Shown here one piece after another: positions 5,560 to 13,112 of a DNA stretch of 22,995 nt. The DNA is from Candidatus Woesearchaeota archaeon (GTDB lineage Archaea; Nanobdellota; Nanobdellia; Woesearchaeales; UBA10216). Numbering within the stretch: position 1 is the first letter of the stretch; each line of letters begins with the position of its first letter. Below the pieces are notes generated by a model. That model had not been told where the DNA came from and did no database searches. It saw nothing but the letters and a program-made list of their open reading frames with translations. The stretch is from positions 1 through 22,995 of the forward strand of contig DUGG01000073.1 of NCBI GenBank assembly GCA_013331515.1. Reading direction: 5' to 3'. Made by a program: the position numbers and the translations under genes.

Positions 5560-7937
5560 TGGCAGTTTTTGAGAACCCGGGAATTCTGCTTCTGATTCCT
5601 GCCATGGCAGTCGCGCTTTTCTTAATCATAAGGAGCGACTTTGTGGCCCTCAAGGGAGAGAGATGGAAAGATTACGGGAAGGCAAAGGTGAGGAAGCGCC
5701 TTGTAGTTTTTGCGCTCAGGCTGGTAACGCTGGCCTGCCTTATCGCAGCGCTTGCACAACCGGCTGTGGTGAAGCAGGAACTCAATTCGGGAGACCCGGT
5801 GCTTACAATGCTCATTGACAACTCAAGGTCGTTTGACATCTTTGACAGGGAGGCTGCTTACCTCCTGAAGGAGAGGCTTCAGGATAACATCCCTGTGAAG
5901 GCCAGGAACATTGGCTCCGAGAATGTTTCGGCTATTGGTGATGAAATCCTGGCAAGCATGACTGGCAATGATAACTTCCTTCTTGTTTCTGACGGCAGGG
6001 CAACAAAAGGCAGGTTGCTTGGCGATGTTCTCGGCGTTGCGGCAGTGATGAACTCCACCATAAACCTGCTCTACCTTGATCAGGTACGCACCGACCTGTC
6101 CGTCAGGATTGAGGGGCCAAGGGTGACCACTGTTGGCATAGACAACGAGTTTATCGTAACTGTTGACCAGGCGGCCCCTGCTGCTGCGCCGCCATCCGGC
6201 TACCGGCTTGTCGTGGAGCTTGATGGCGAGGTTGTTCTGGAGAAAGCAGCGAGCGGCACCTCCGATTTCAAGTTCACCAAAAAGCTCTCTGATGGTTACC
6301 ACAGGATTGAAGCGGCGATTGAAGCGGATGACTTCTTTCCCGAGAACAACGTATTTTATCGCTCTGTAAAGGTTGAGAAGAAGCCGAAGGTACTTCTTGT
6401 TTCAGCGGGGAACTCCCCGCTTGAGACGCTTTTCACCCCGGTGTATGATCTGACCACCCTGCCTTCGCTTGGCGGGGTTGACTTGCGGGGGTATTATGCA
6501 ATTGTTCTTAACGACATTCCCGCATCCGGGATTGATGCGGACAAGCTCTCCGCCTTCATTGACGATGGCAATGGCGCGGTTGTCTTTGGGGGAAAGAATT
6601 CCTATGACAAGGGCGGCTACGGGAACAAGCCGCTTGAGGGGCTCCTTCCCGTAAGGGTAGGCACCAGCGCCGACGAGGCAAAGAAGCTCGTTAATATTGT
6701 GCTTCTCATTGACATTTCAAAGAGCACGGGCGAAAGATTCGGCTCAGGGAGCGACTCAACAGTTGAGGATGTTGAAAAGGCTCTTGCCATAGGCATCCTG
6801 GGCGACCTGAAGCCAGATGACCGCGTTGCAGTGGTTGCATTCAACTCTTGGAGTACGGTAGTAAGGGGGCTGGACCGGCTCTCCCCTGAGAACAGGACAA
6901 TCCTTGAAAATTCTGTCAAATCGCTCATTTTCACTGGCGGCACCAGGATAGCCGAGGGAATAAAAGCCGCGAGGCAGCTTCTGGCTAAAGAAGCCGGCAG
7001 CAACAGCATCATACTCTTTTCTGACGGACAGGAGTCGGGCGAGGGTGATGACATCCAGGCGGCAGGGGTAGCAGCCAGGCAGGGCACCAGGATTTACGCA
7101 ATTGGGGTTGGCAAGGGCACCAATGAGGCGCACATGCAGGAGATTGCCAGTGCAGGGAATGGCTTTTACCTCAAGCCAACAGAGGCCCAGCGGCTGAAGA
7201 TAATCCTGAACAGTGGCGGGCTGGAAAAGCTGAGCAACATCCATTTCATAACGCGGAACGTTCTTCTGAACGCGAGAATATCCGGATTTAACCAGGTTGT
7301 TCCGAAGTCCAACGCAGATGTGCTGGTGGCAACAGGGGAAGGCAGGCCGGTGCTCACGGTCTGGCGGCTCGGCCTTGGGAAGGTTGTTGCCATATCAACC
7401 GATGATGGCAAGGGCTGGGCCAGCGAGCTCCTGAACAGGGATAATTCTGTGCTTCTCAGCAGGGCGGTGAACTGGGCCATAGGCGACCTTGGCAGGAACA
7501 AGCAAGTTGATGTCAGCGTCAGGGACACGTTCCTTGGCGACTACTTCGGCATTGAAGTCATTTCCAACAGGATGCCAGAGGACAACCGGCTTGAATTTGC
7601 CAAGACAGGCGAGAGGGCTTACAGCACAGAGTTCAGGCCTGAATCAGCCGGCTGGCACTCTTTTTTTGACGCCGCAGCGGCAGTGAACTACCCGCTTGAG
7701 CTTTACAACCTCGGCTACGATGCTGAGCTTGAAACGCTTGTGAAATCAACCGGAGGAGGCATTTTCACGCCTGAGCAGAAGGACGCGCTTGCTGATAAAG
7801 TCAGGCAGGATTCCAGAATGCTTGTGACATCAAGAAAAAGCCTTGCATGGCTGCCGCTCGCTGCCGCGCTTGTCGCGTTCCTAGCTGAAATTGCAATCAG
7901 GAGGGCTTGGGAGAGGAACGAGAAAAAAACTTTATAA
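5559..7937 (+). CDS. Large membrane-anchored VWA protein with a glutamine-amidotransferase-like fold
   Basis: In this 792-residue protein two N-terminal helices (about 8-26 and 48-66) are followed by a degenerate VWA-like part (TMLIDNSRSFDIF; then NFLLVSDGRA) and an Ig-like region. Next come a Rossmann-like stretch (GYYAIVLNDIPASG...GNGAVVFGGKNSYDKGG, about 309-350) and a complete second VWA domain with the metal site VLLIDISKSTG (about 382-392). A C-terminal helix lies near 764-782. This order resembles the bacterial Bat-type proteins with GATase-like domains. It overlaps the preceding gene by one base, so the two are co-translated and probably form one membrane complex with the coiled-coil protein that follows. 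Confidence 0.85.
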   Translation: MAVFENPGILLLIPAMAVALFLIIRSDFVALKGERWKDYGKAKVRKRLVVFALRLVTLACLIAALAQPAVVKQELNSGDPVLTMLIDNSRSFDIFDREAAYLLKERLQDNIPVKARNIGSENVSAIGDEILASMTGNDNFLLVSDGRATKGRLLGDVLGVAAVMNSTINLLYLDQVRTDLSVRIEGPRVTTVGIDNEFIVTVDQAAPAAAPPSGYRLVVELDGEVVLEKAASGTSDFKFTKKLSDGYHRIEAAIEADDFFPENNVFYRSVKVEKKPKVLLVSAGNSPLETLFTPVYDLTTLPSLGGVDLRGYYAIVLNDIPASGIDADKLSAFIDDGNGAVVFGGKNSYDKGGYGNKPLEGLLPVRVGTSADEAKKLVNIVLLIDISKSTGERFGSGSDSTVEDVEKALAIGILGDLKPDDRVAVVAFNSWSTVVRGLDRLSPENRTILENSVKSLIFTGGTRIAEGIKAARQLLAKEAGSNSIILFSDGQESGEGDDIQAAGVAARQGTRIYAIGVGKGTNEAHMQEIASAGNGFYLKPTEAQRLKIILNSGGLEKLSNIHFITRNVLLNARISGFNQVVPKSNADVLVATGEGRPVLTVWRLGLGKVVAISTDDGKGWASELLNRDNSVLLSRAVNWAIGDLGRNKQVDVSVRDTFLGDYFGIEVISNRMPEDNRLEFAKTGERAYSTEFRPESAGWHSFFDAAAAVNYPLELYNLGYDAELETLVKSTGGGIFTPEQKDALADKVRQDSRMLVTSRKSLAWLPLAAALVAFLAEIAIRRAWERNEKKTL

Positions 7938-7938
7938 G
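7930..7938 (+). promoter_or_regulatory. Possible internal TATA box
   Basis: CTTTATAAG overlaps the end of the large VWA gene and is centred 23 bp before the ATG at 7957, or 29 bp before the in-frame ATG at 7963. It could drive the second half of the operon separately. Confidence 0.4.
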
Positions 7939-7956
7939 TCAACCAATTTGTGAGCG

Positions 7957-8475
7957 ATGAAAATGTACATGAAACGGAACGTCAACTTTGCCCTGCTTGG
8001 ACTGGTAATAACCGTGCTTGTCGGCACGGTCATCATAACCACCTATTTCCAGTCAACTTACAAGGATGTCTCTACAGAGCTTGAGGAGAAGAAAGGGCAG
8101 CTTGAGACAATCAACAGCAACTTCTCTTCCAAGCTGAGGGAGCTCAACAAGACGGCTTCCGAACTCCAGCTCAGGCAGCTTGACAAGGATAAGCTTGACC
8201 AGCTTTACACAGACCTTACGGGAGCGAAGGAGATGCTTGATGCCGAGCTTGAATCAACAAGGGAAAAGCTCAACCAGACGCTGATTGCGTTTGAAAGGAA
8301 GAGCGACGAGCTTTTGGAAGTCAGGTACGTCCTGCTGACCCAGGAGAACGAGCTTTCAGAGCTTAGGGCCAAGGTGGAGAACCAGCTTGGAACAATCAGG
8401 AGCAAGACGGCGGAGATTGACACTTTGAAATCCCAGCTTTGCGAGGAGAAGAAAGCGCAGGGAAAAACGTGCTGA
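7957..8475 (+). CDS. Membrane-anchored coiled-coil protein
   Basis: This 172-residue protein has a single N-terminal membrane helix (VNFALLGLVITVLVGTVIITTY, about residues 9-30), followed by about 130 residues of heptad-rich, charged helix (ELEEKKGQLETINSNFSSKL onward) with many Leu at heptad positions. It ends in CEEKKAQGKTC with two cysteines. No enzyme motif is visible. In this operon it is likely a structural tether or oligomerisation partner of the VWA proteins. Starts at 7957, 7963 and 7969 are all in frame. Confidence 0.75.
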   Translation: MKMYMKRNVNFALLGLVITVLVGTVIITTYFQSTYKDVSTELEEKKGQLETINSNFSSKLRELNKTASELQLRQLDKDKLDQLYTDLTGAKEMLDAELESTREKLNQTLIAFERKSDELLEVRYVLLTQENELSELRAKVENQLGTIRSKTAEIDTLKSQLCEEKKAQGKTC

Positions 8476-8485
8476 GTGATTTGTC

Positions 8486-9298
8486 ATGAGAGTGTTCACC
8501 GAAGCGCTGAGGGAGGTAAAGACATCCATTCTTAAGATTTACCTCTTCGAGGAGGTTCTCAATGCAATACTTATTTTCCTGCTTGCTTACCTGATAAGTT
8601 CGCTGTTCAAGCTCGGCCTTATGCCGCCATTAGCTGCCGGGCTGGCTTACCTGGCTTTCGCGGTTTACAGGGAAAGCCGCCTCAGGGCTTCAAGGATGGT
8701 TGAGTCAAGGTACCGTGACCTGAAGGAAAAGCTCTCAACCGCTGCCGAGTACGCCAATGTTGACAATCGCGTGGTGAACGAACTGAAGACAGACGTGCTG
8801 CGCGGCCTTAGCAAGGTGGAGGAGTCCTCCTTTCTGAACGAGCGCAGGGTTTACGCCAAGTCAATAGTTGCAATTGCCCTTTGCTTCATCATACTCCTGC
8901 TCTCTCCGGTTTCTGTGGGTTTTTTCAGGCACGCCTTCCCAGACCTATTTCAGCAGTCAGATTCCGGACAGGGTGATGCACTCCAGGCAAAGCTCAAGGC
9001 AGGCAAGGGGAATTCTGATACGCGAGTGCCGATTGGCAATGACAAGTCATCTCAGGACATCTTTGGCGTCCCGAGCGTGGCGAAGCTTGGCTCAGAAGAG
9101 ATCAGGGTTACCCTCAAGCCGGCAGTGTTCCATCTCAGCACCGCCAATGTCAAGCCGCCTGAGGAGCTCCAGTTCACAGACTACTATCCTGAGGAGGTTT
9201 TCTCTGTGGCTGCCGAGAGCGTGGAGGAACGCATCCCCAGGGAGCAGCAGGAGCTCATACGGCGTTACTTCAGGAATGTTGTTGAGACCGGAAGGTGA
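8486..9298 (+). CDS. Membrane protein of the MoxR/VWA operon, unknown function
   Basis: In this 270-residue protein two close hydrophobic segments (about 24-42 and 45-61) are followed by a helical cytoplasmic-type region (about 65-125), a third membrane helix (KSIVAIALCFIILLLSPVSVGFF, about 129-151) and a hydrophilic tail. I do not recognise a family beyond membrane protein. The gene begins 10 nt after the coiled-coil gene and precedes moxR, a place often held by an uncharacterised membrane partner in archaeal MoxR operons. Confidence 0.75.
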   Translation: MRVFTEALREVKTSILKIYLFEEVLNAILIFLLAYLISSLFKLGLMPPLAAGLAYLAFAVYRESRLRASRMVESRYRDLKEKLSTAAEYANVDNRVVNELKTDVLRGLSKVEESSFLNERRVYAKSIVAIALCFIILLLSPVSVGFFRHAFPDLFQQSDSGQGDALQAKLKAGKGNSDTRVPIGNDKSSQDIFGVPSVAKLGSEEIRVTLKPAVFHLSTANVKPPEELQFTDYYPEEVFSVAAESVEERIPREQQELIRRYFRNVVETGR

Positions 9299-9312
9299 GA
9301 TGCTCAATAACC

Positions 9313-9323
9313 TTTATTAATAT
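9313..9323 (+). promoter_or_regulatory. Possible promoter upstream of moxR
   Basis: TTTATTAATAT lies 36-46 bp before the moxR ATG. With GAGGT at 9348-9352, 6 nt before the ATG at 9359, this would give a short leader with a ribosome-binding site, unlike most genes here. Confidence 0.35.
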
Positions 9324-9358
9324 GTTCCACAATAATCCTGCAAAAATGAGGTTGCCTG

Positions 9359-11866
9359 ATGTTAGCCTACAAGAAGCTTTTTGACGATTTATTTGAGGAA
9401 ACCGGCAAGGTAGTGGTTGGCCAGCAGGAAATGGTCACTCAGGTACTCTCCGCAATGCTGGCTGATGGCAACGCCCTCCTTGAGGGCTACCCAGGCCTGG
9501 CTAAGACGCTTGCCGTCCGGACCCTGGCCAGGCTCATGGACCTGCGCTTCAGCAGGATTCAGAACACCCCTGACCTGATGCCTTCCGACATAACCGGCAC
9601 ATACGTGCTTGAGGAGCAGAATGGGAAGCGCGAGTTCAAGTTCCACCCTGGCCCGATATTTGCCAATATCGTTTTGGCAGATGAGATAAACAGGGCTACG
9701 CCAAAGACCCAATCAGCCATGCTCGAGGCGATGCAGGAAAAGCAGGTAACGGTAGGCAACACGACCTACAAGCTTGAGCCCCCATTCTTCGTACTGGCGA
9801 CGCAGAACCCAATTGAGCAGGAGGGAAGCTTATCTCTTGACCAGCATGTTTTTGTTAATGGAGAGCTAAAAACCGGCAAGGAACTGCTGGAACTTGCCAA
9901 AGAGTGCTGCATTCTGGAAGATGCCAAAGGCATAAGGCTTTACGATATAAAAGCATGGACGCTTTCGCTAAACCCAAATGGCAGGCTGGAAAAGGGCAGC
10001 TGCTTGCTTTACACCCTGCCTTATAAAAATGAGCTGATGGAAATAACAACTAAAACAGGCAAAAAGCTGGCTGTTACGAAGAACCATCCTTTCCTCGTTA
10101 ATGAGAACGGGGCTATTTTGTGGAAGAAGGCTGAAGAACTCACCAAGCAGGATTATATTATTAATCCTGCAAAGGTAACCTTAAACGAGCCACGGAAAGT
10201 AATGACGCATGCAGAAGCCATTTCAAGGATGAATCAAAAGCCGATTCCCAAAGAGATATTGTTTGACACGGATTTTGCTTTTTGGATAGCCTTCATACTT
10301 TCTGATGGCTACATAGGAGAAAAGTGTGTGGCTGCTGTACAAAAGAACTATCCTGAAGCTCTCGATAGGTTCATAGCCATATCCAGGAAATATGGATTTA
10401 AAACTGGCGTTTCTTCATCAAAAACTGATGGTTGCAGGACTGCCACGATTTACTCAAAACCTCTCGTTGAGTATCTGCGAATAAGGTTCTGCGTGACCGG
10501 AGGGAGAGATAAAGAAATTCCCTCATGGTTTTTAAGCTTCCCTGAGGAAATGAACAGGGAATTCCTCAAAACATTCATATCCCTTGAGAGTTCGCTCAGA
10601 GATAACAGCGTGGTGTTCACACAAAAAAGTGCCGATAACGCCAGCATGATTTCATACATGCTTCTTCGCGAAGGAATACTTTTGTGGATCAGACATGATG
10701 GCAGAATCTTTAGAATGAAAATACAAGGAAAAGATTTTGCCAACTACATCAAACAAGTCGGCTGGGTATGTGATGACAAGCTGAAAAACCTTGATTTGGA
10801 GAGGCAAACAGAATCAAGTTTTAGAGTTGTGCCTGTTGACAGAAAAAGAGTTCTCAGGCTGGTTGAACTTTTGGGGTTCAACAGCTTCCGCACATTAAAG
10901 AACAGAACGGACATAACAGCAAGAGACTGGTATGGAAGCTACAGAGGCATAAAAGGTGGCGAGACTGTCATGAGCGTAGACTCACTAAAACAGTTTGTAA
11001 ATGACACCAGAAGAGAACTGGAGATTCGAAAACAGCCATTCTTTTCTGAAAATTTAGATAACAATCCAAGACTTTTTGCTGCCAGCATAGGCATCCCAAT
11101 GACTGAGATTTCCAAAAGTCTTGCCATATCGAAAAACCAGGTTTGGCAACTTTACACAAGCGAAAATTCTGCCCAGGCCGTACAGATAAAAGGCCATATG
11201 AAAGAGCAATACAAACTGTGCATTGCAGAGGCCGAAAGCCTTCTGGTTCATTTTGAAGGCTTATTAAGCGAAGATGTATTTTATGACAGAGTGAAAAGCA
11301 TAAATTACAAGAATACTGAAGGACTGGCGTTTGGTTTGACGGTGCCGGGATTGCAAAACTACCTGGCAGGTTTCGGCGGCTGCGGCATAAACCACAACAC
11401 ATATCCCTTGCCTGAAGCACAGGCAGACAGGTTCCTGCTTAAGGTAAAAGTAACCTACCCGACTTATGACGAGGAAATGGAGATTGTCAAACGCTACGCC
11501 AGCGAAGGCGGGGAGAGGCGGCTGAAGGTTGTGATGAGCAAGGAGCAGCTCCTTGACCTCCAGGCGCTGACAAGGCAAGTCCCGATAAGCTCTGACCTGA
11601 AGCAGTTCATAGTCAAGCTCATGAACGAGACAAGGGACAGGAAAGAGATAATTGAGTACGGCGCCTCGCCAAGGGCATCCATAGGGCTTGTCATGTCCTC
11701 AAAGGCCCGGGCGCTCATATCAGGCAGGAACCATGTGAGCATGGAAGACATCAGGGCAATGGCCTACCCTGTTCTGAGGCACCGCATAATCCTCAACTTT
11801 GAGGCTGAAAGGAAGGGCCTGACTTCAGACGGCGCGATAAAGATTCTTCTAGATAAGGTCAAATGA
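9359..11866 (+). CDS. MoxR-family AAA+ ATPase precursor containing an intein
   Basis: The precursor has 835 residues. Extein part 1 (1-156) has Walker A GYPGLAKT (43-50), Walker B VLADEIN (105-111) and the sensor-1 stretch LATQN (146-150). Extein part 2 resumes with [14 protein letters not shown] and ends with the usual MoxR lid region. Joined, the exteins make a 311-residue MoxR, the normal family length. The 524-residue insert between EQEG and TYPLP is a full intein. MoxR ATPases act as chaperones that insert metals or help assemble protein complexes, working with DUF58 and VWA partners; all are encoded around it. The start at 9359 has GAGGT 6 nt upstream. The 3' end overlaps a frame with ATG 11863, but the real DUF58 start is probably further on. 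Confidence 0.93.
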   Translation: MLAYKKLFDDLFEETGKVVVGQQEMVTQVLSAMLADGNALLEGYPGLAKTLAVRTLARLMDLRFSRIQNTPDLMPSDITGTYVLEEQNGKREFKFHPGPIFANIVLADEINRATPKTQSAMLEAMQEKQVTVGNTTYKLEPPFFVLATQNPIEQEGSLSLDQHVFVNGELKTGKELLELAKECCILEDAKGIRLYDIKAWTLSLNPNGRLEKGSCLLYTLPYKNELMEITTKTGKKLAVTKNHPFLVNENGAILWKKAEELTKQDYIINPAKVTLNEPRKVMTHAEAISRMNQKPIPKEILFDTDFAFWIAFILSDGYIGEKCVAAVQKNYPEALDRFIAISRKYGFKTGVSSSKTDGCRTATIYSKPLVEYLRIRFCVTGGRDKEIPSWFLSFPEEMNREFLKTFISLESSLRDNSVVFTQKSADNASMISYMLLREGILLWIRHDGRIFRMKIQGKDFANYIKQVGWVCDDKLKNLDLERQTESSFRVVPVDRKRVLRLVELLGFNSFRTLKNRTDITARDWYGSYRGIKGGETVMSVDSLKQFVNDTRRELEIRKQPFFSENLDNNPRLFAASIGIPMTEISKSLAISKNQVWQLYTSENSAQAVQIKGHMKEQYKLCIAEAESLLVHFEGLLSEDVFYDRVKSINYKNTEGLAFGLTVPGLQNYLAGFGGCGINHNTYPLPEAQADRFLLKVKVTYPTYDEEMEIVKRYASEGGERRLKVVMSKEQLLDLQALTRQVPISSDLKQFIVKLMNETRDRKEIIEYGASPRASIGLVMSSKARALISGRNHVSMEDIRAMAYPVLRHRIILNFEAERKGLTSDGAIKILLDKVK
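9827..11398 (+). mobile_element. Intein (524 residues) with LAGLIDADG-type homing endonuclease, inside moxR
   Basis: The splicing ends are Ser1 ([12 protein letters not shown]) and a terminal His-Asn (GGCGINHN), followed by extein Thr. Block B is intact: [10 protein letters not shown], with Thr84 and His87 of the intein. Block F/G reads [15 protein letters not shown] then GINHN. Two degenerate LAGLIDADG helices are visible: [14 protein letters not shown] (acid Asp160 of the intein) and [14 protein letters not shown] (a possible acidic Glu). A helix-turn-helix-like stretch ([19 protein letters not shown]) lies near the endonuclease C-terminus. Splicing should be class 1 with Ser at position 1 and Thr at +1. 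The DNA is visibly richer in A than the flanking moxR exteins, which fits a separately acquired element. Confidence 0.92.
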
Positions 11867-11869
11867 AGA

Positions 11870-11938
11870 ACCCCGCCGCAAGCAGCAGGGTATCCCGAAA
11901 TAGATTGAGCAATCATACCGCCCCAAGGGGCGGGGTAT
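11870..11938 (+). repeat. Pair of related palindromic repeats between moxR and the DUF58 gene
   Basis: Unit 1 (11870-11891) folds as ACCC-GC-GC with two mismatches. Unit 2 (11915-11938) folds as ATACC-GCCCC with a 2-nt bulge and an AA loop. The 24-nt stretches 11871-11894 and 11916-11939 match at 18 of 24 positions, 45 bp apart, and both end in GGGTATC. They look like two copies of one small hairpin element. Confidence 0.6.
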
Positions 11939-11952
11939 CAACCCAAACTGGA

Positions 11953-12810
11953 ATGATAACCACAGAATTCCTGGATGCGCTGGACAGGTTCCGCCTTATC
12001 ATAAACAAGAAAGTCGCTTCCAGCTACACAGGGAAGAGGCAATCGCTTTATACAGGCTCGGGCAATACCATCAAGGACTACCGGATTTACTCCCCAGGCG
12101 ATGACTTCCGCCTTATTGACTGGAAAATATACGCCAGGACCGACCATCTTTACATCCGAAGGTATGAGGAGGAACGCAACCTGGTAATGCACGCCCTTGT
12201 TGACATCTCGGCGAGCATGAATTACGGCAGCCCTGTGACAAAGTTCGAGTACGGTGCCATGCTCGGCGTTGGCTTTGCCCACCTTGCCCTGCGCGAAAAC
12301 GAGAAGTTCCAGTTCGCGACATTCTCGGATGACATCCGAACTTTCCAACCGAAAAGGGGCGTTGGCCACCTGCTTGAAATGGTTGACTACCTGAACTCAA
12401 TCAAACCTTCAGGCAAGTCACGATTCAGCGACATGATGACGAAGTACAGGAAGAACATTACAAGCAGGTCATTCATCGTGCTGGTTTCAGACTTCCTCGT
12501 TGACATTGACGAGATACGGAACGGCCTTCTTGCCCTCGCTTCAGGCAGACATGACATAAAGGTAATACAGGTGCTTGACAGGACAGAGCGCGACCTCCCG
12601 GTTGAAGGGGATGTCAAGCTGAAGGACGCAGAGTCAGCCGAGACGCTCCGCACGTACATCGGCCCCAGGCTCGTGATGGAATACGAGAACAAGCTTGAGC
12701 AGCACATTGTCAGGATTGGGAAAATATGCGCAAGCATCAGGGCGGACTTCTACGTTGCGACGACAGCAACGCCGATTTTTGACATTTTCTATGATGCGCT
12801 GAGGAAGTAA
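11953..12810 (+). CDS. DUF58 family protein (MoxR partner)
   Basis: From ATG 11953 the protein is 285 residues. It shows the DUF58 start (TTEFLDALDRFRLIINKKV), the signature block SPGDDFRLIDWKIYARTDHL, the YEEERNL stretch and a VWA-like metal motif DISASMNYG. No membrane helix is present, so it is probably cytoplasmic and binds MoxR. The frame is open back to ATG 11863, which overlaps the moxR stop. However, those 30 extra residues are encoded by two palindromic repeats and have no family similarity, so I place the start at 11953. If the upstream ATG is used, the repeats would be translated. Confidence 0.88.
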   Translation: MITTEFLDALDRFRLIINKKVASSYTGKRQSLYTGSGNTIKDYRIYSPGDDFRLIDWKIYARTDHLYIRRYEEERNLVMHALVDISASMNYGSPVTKFEYGAMLGVGFAHLALRENEKFQFATFSDDIRTFQPKRGVGHLLEMVDYLNSIKPSGKSRFSDMMTKYRKNITSRSFIVLVSDFLVDIDEIRNGLLALASGRHDIKVIQVLDRTERDLPVEGDVKLKDAESAETLRTYIGPRLVMEYENKLEQHIVRIGKICASIRADFYVATTATPIFDIFYDALRK

Positions 12811-12811
12811 A

Positions 12812-13112
12812 ATGGATGTAAAGTTAGGCAAATATCGCCATTATAGCAAATTGCAGGAATATTTGAACTTTTTACTTGCAATTTGCTATTTGGCGAATCT
12901 CGCAAATGTTCCATAATTAACGAGATTCGCCATTACAAGGGCAATGAGTATGAAGTCATAGGGTAGCTAAGCACAGCGAAACCCTTGAGGAGCTGGTCGT
13001 CTATCGCGCACTTTATGGCGAGCATGTGCTTTGGGTGAGGCCGAAGGCGATGTTTGGGGAAACGATTGAAGTTGAAGGCAAGAAAGTGCCCAGGTCTCTA
13101 TTGATAGACTAA
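12812..13112 (+). pseudogene. Broken DUF1653-domain gene (palindromic insertion plus frameshift)
   Basis: Reading in pieces recovers a small DUF1653 protein: MDVKLGKYRHY (12812-12844), then RHYKGNEYEVIG (12928-12963), then AKHSETLEELVVYRALYGEH through VPRSLLID (12966-13112). Two lesions separate the pieces. A 92-bp insertion after RHY carries a duplicated 9-bp TCGCCATTA. A one-base loss in the G-run at 12961-12963 puts TAG in frame. From the original start, translation stops at 12914-12916 after 34 residues. DUF1653 proteins are small beta-rich proteins of unknown function. The gene starts 1 nt after the DUF58 stop, and its last codon overlaps the convergent ahcY stop. The frameshift alone could be an assembly error, but the insertion could not. 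Confidence 0.8.
12835..12935 (+). repeat. 92-bp palindromic insertion flanked by 9-bp direct repeats
   Basis: TCGCCATTA occurs at 12835-12843 and 12927-12935. Between them lie two perfect inverted repeats: a 13-bp pair (12843-12855 with 12877-12889) and a 12-bp pair (12891-12902 with 12921-12932). The second arm includes part of the right-hand direct repeat. No ORF fits inside. It looks like a small non-autonomous, MITE-like insertion with target duplication. Confidence 0.65.

Noticed and set aside
11863..11952. Start of the DUF58 protein at ATG 11863, overlapping the moxR stop
   Set aside because: The extra 30 residues are encoded by two palindromic repeats and lack family similarity, while the known DUF58 start pattern begins at 11953. 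It is kept as an alternative in the gene entry.
12843..12932. CRISPR-like repeats, suggested by the dense inverted repeats
   Set aside because: There are only two different palindromes with no repeated spacer-repeat unit and no cas genes nearby.
12844..12935. An mRNA intron inside the DUF1653 gene, since removing 92 bp restores the reading frame locally
   Set aside because: The edges are a simple 9-bp direct repeat and the insert forms two side-by-side hairpins, not one closing helix with 3-nt bulges. A further frameshift downstream also breaks the gene, so a mobile insertion in a dead gene fits better.
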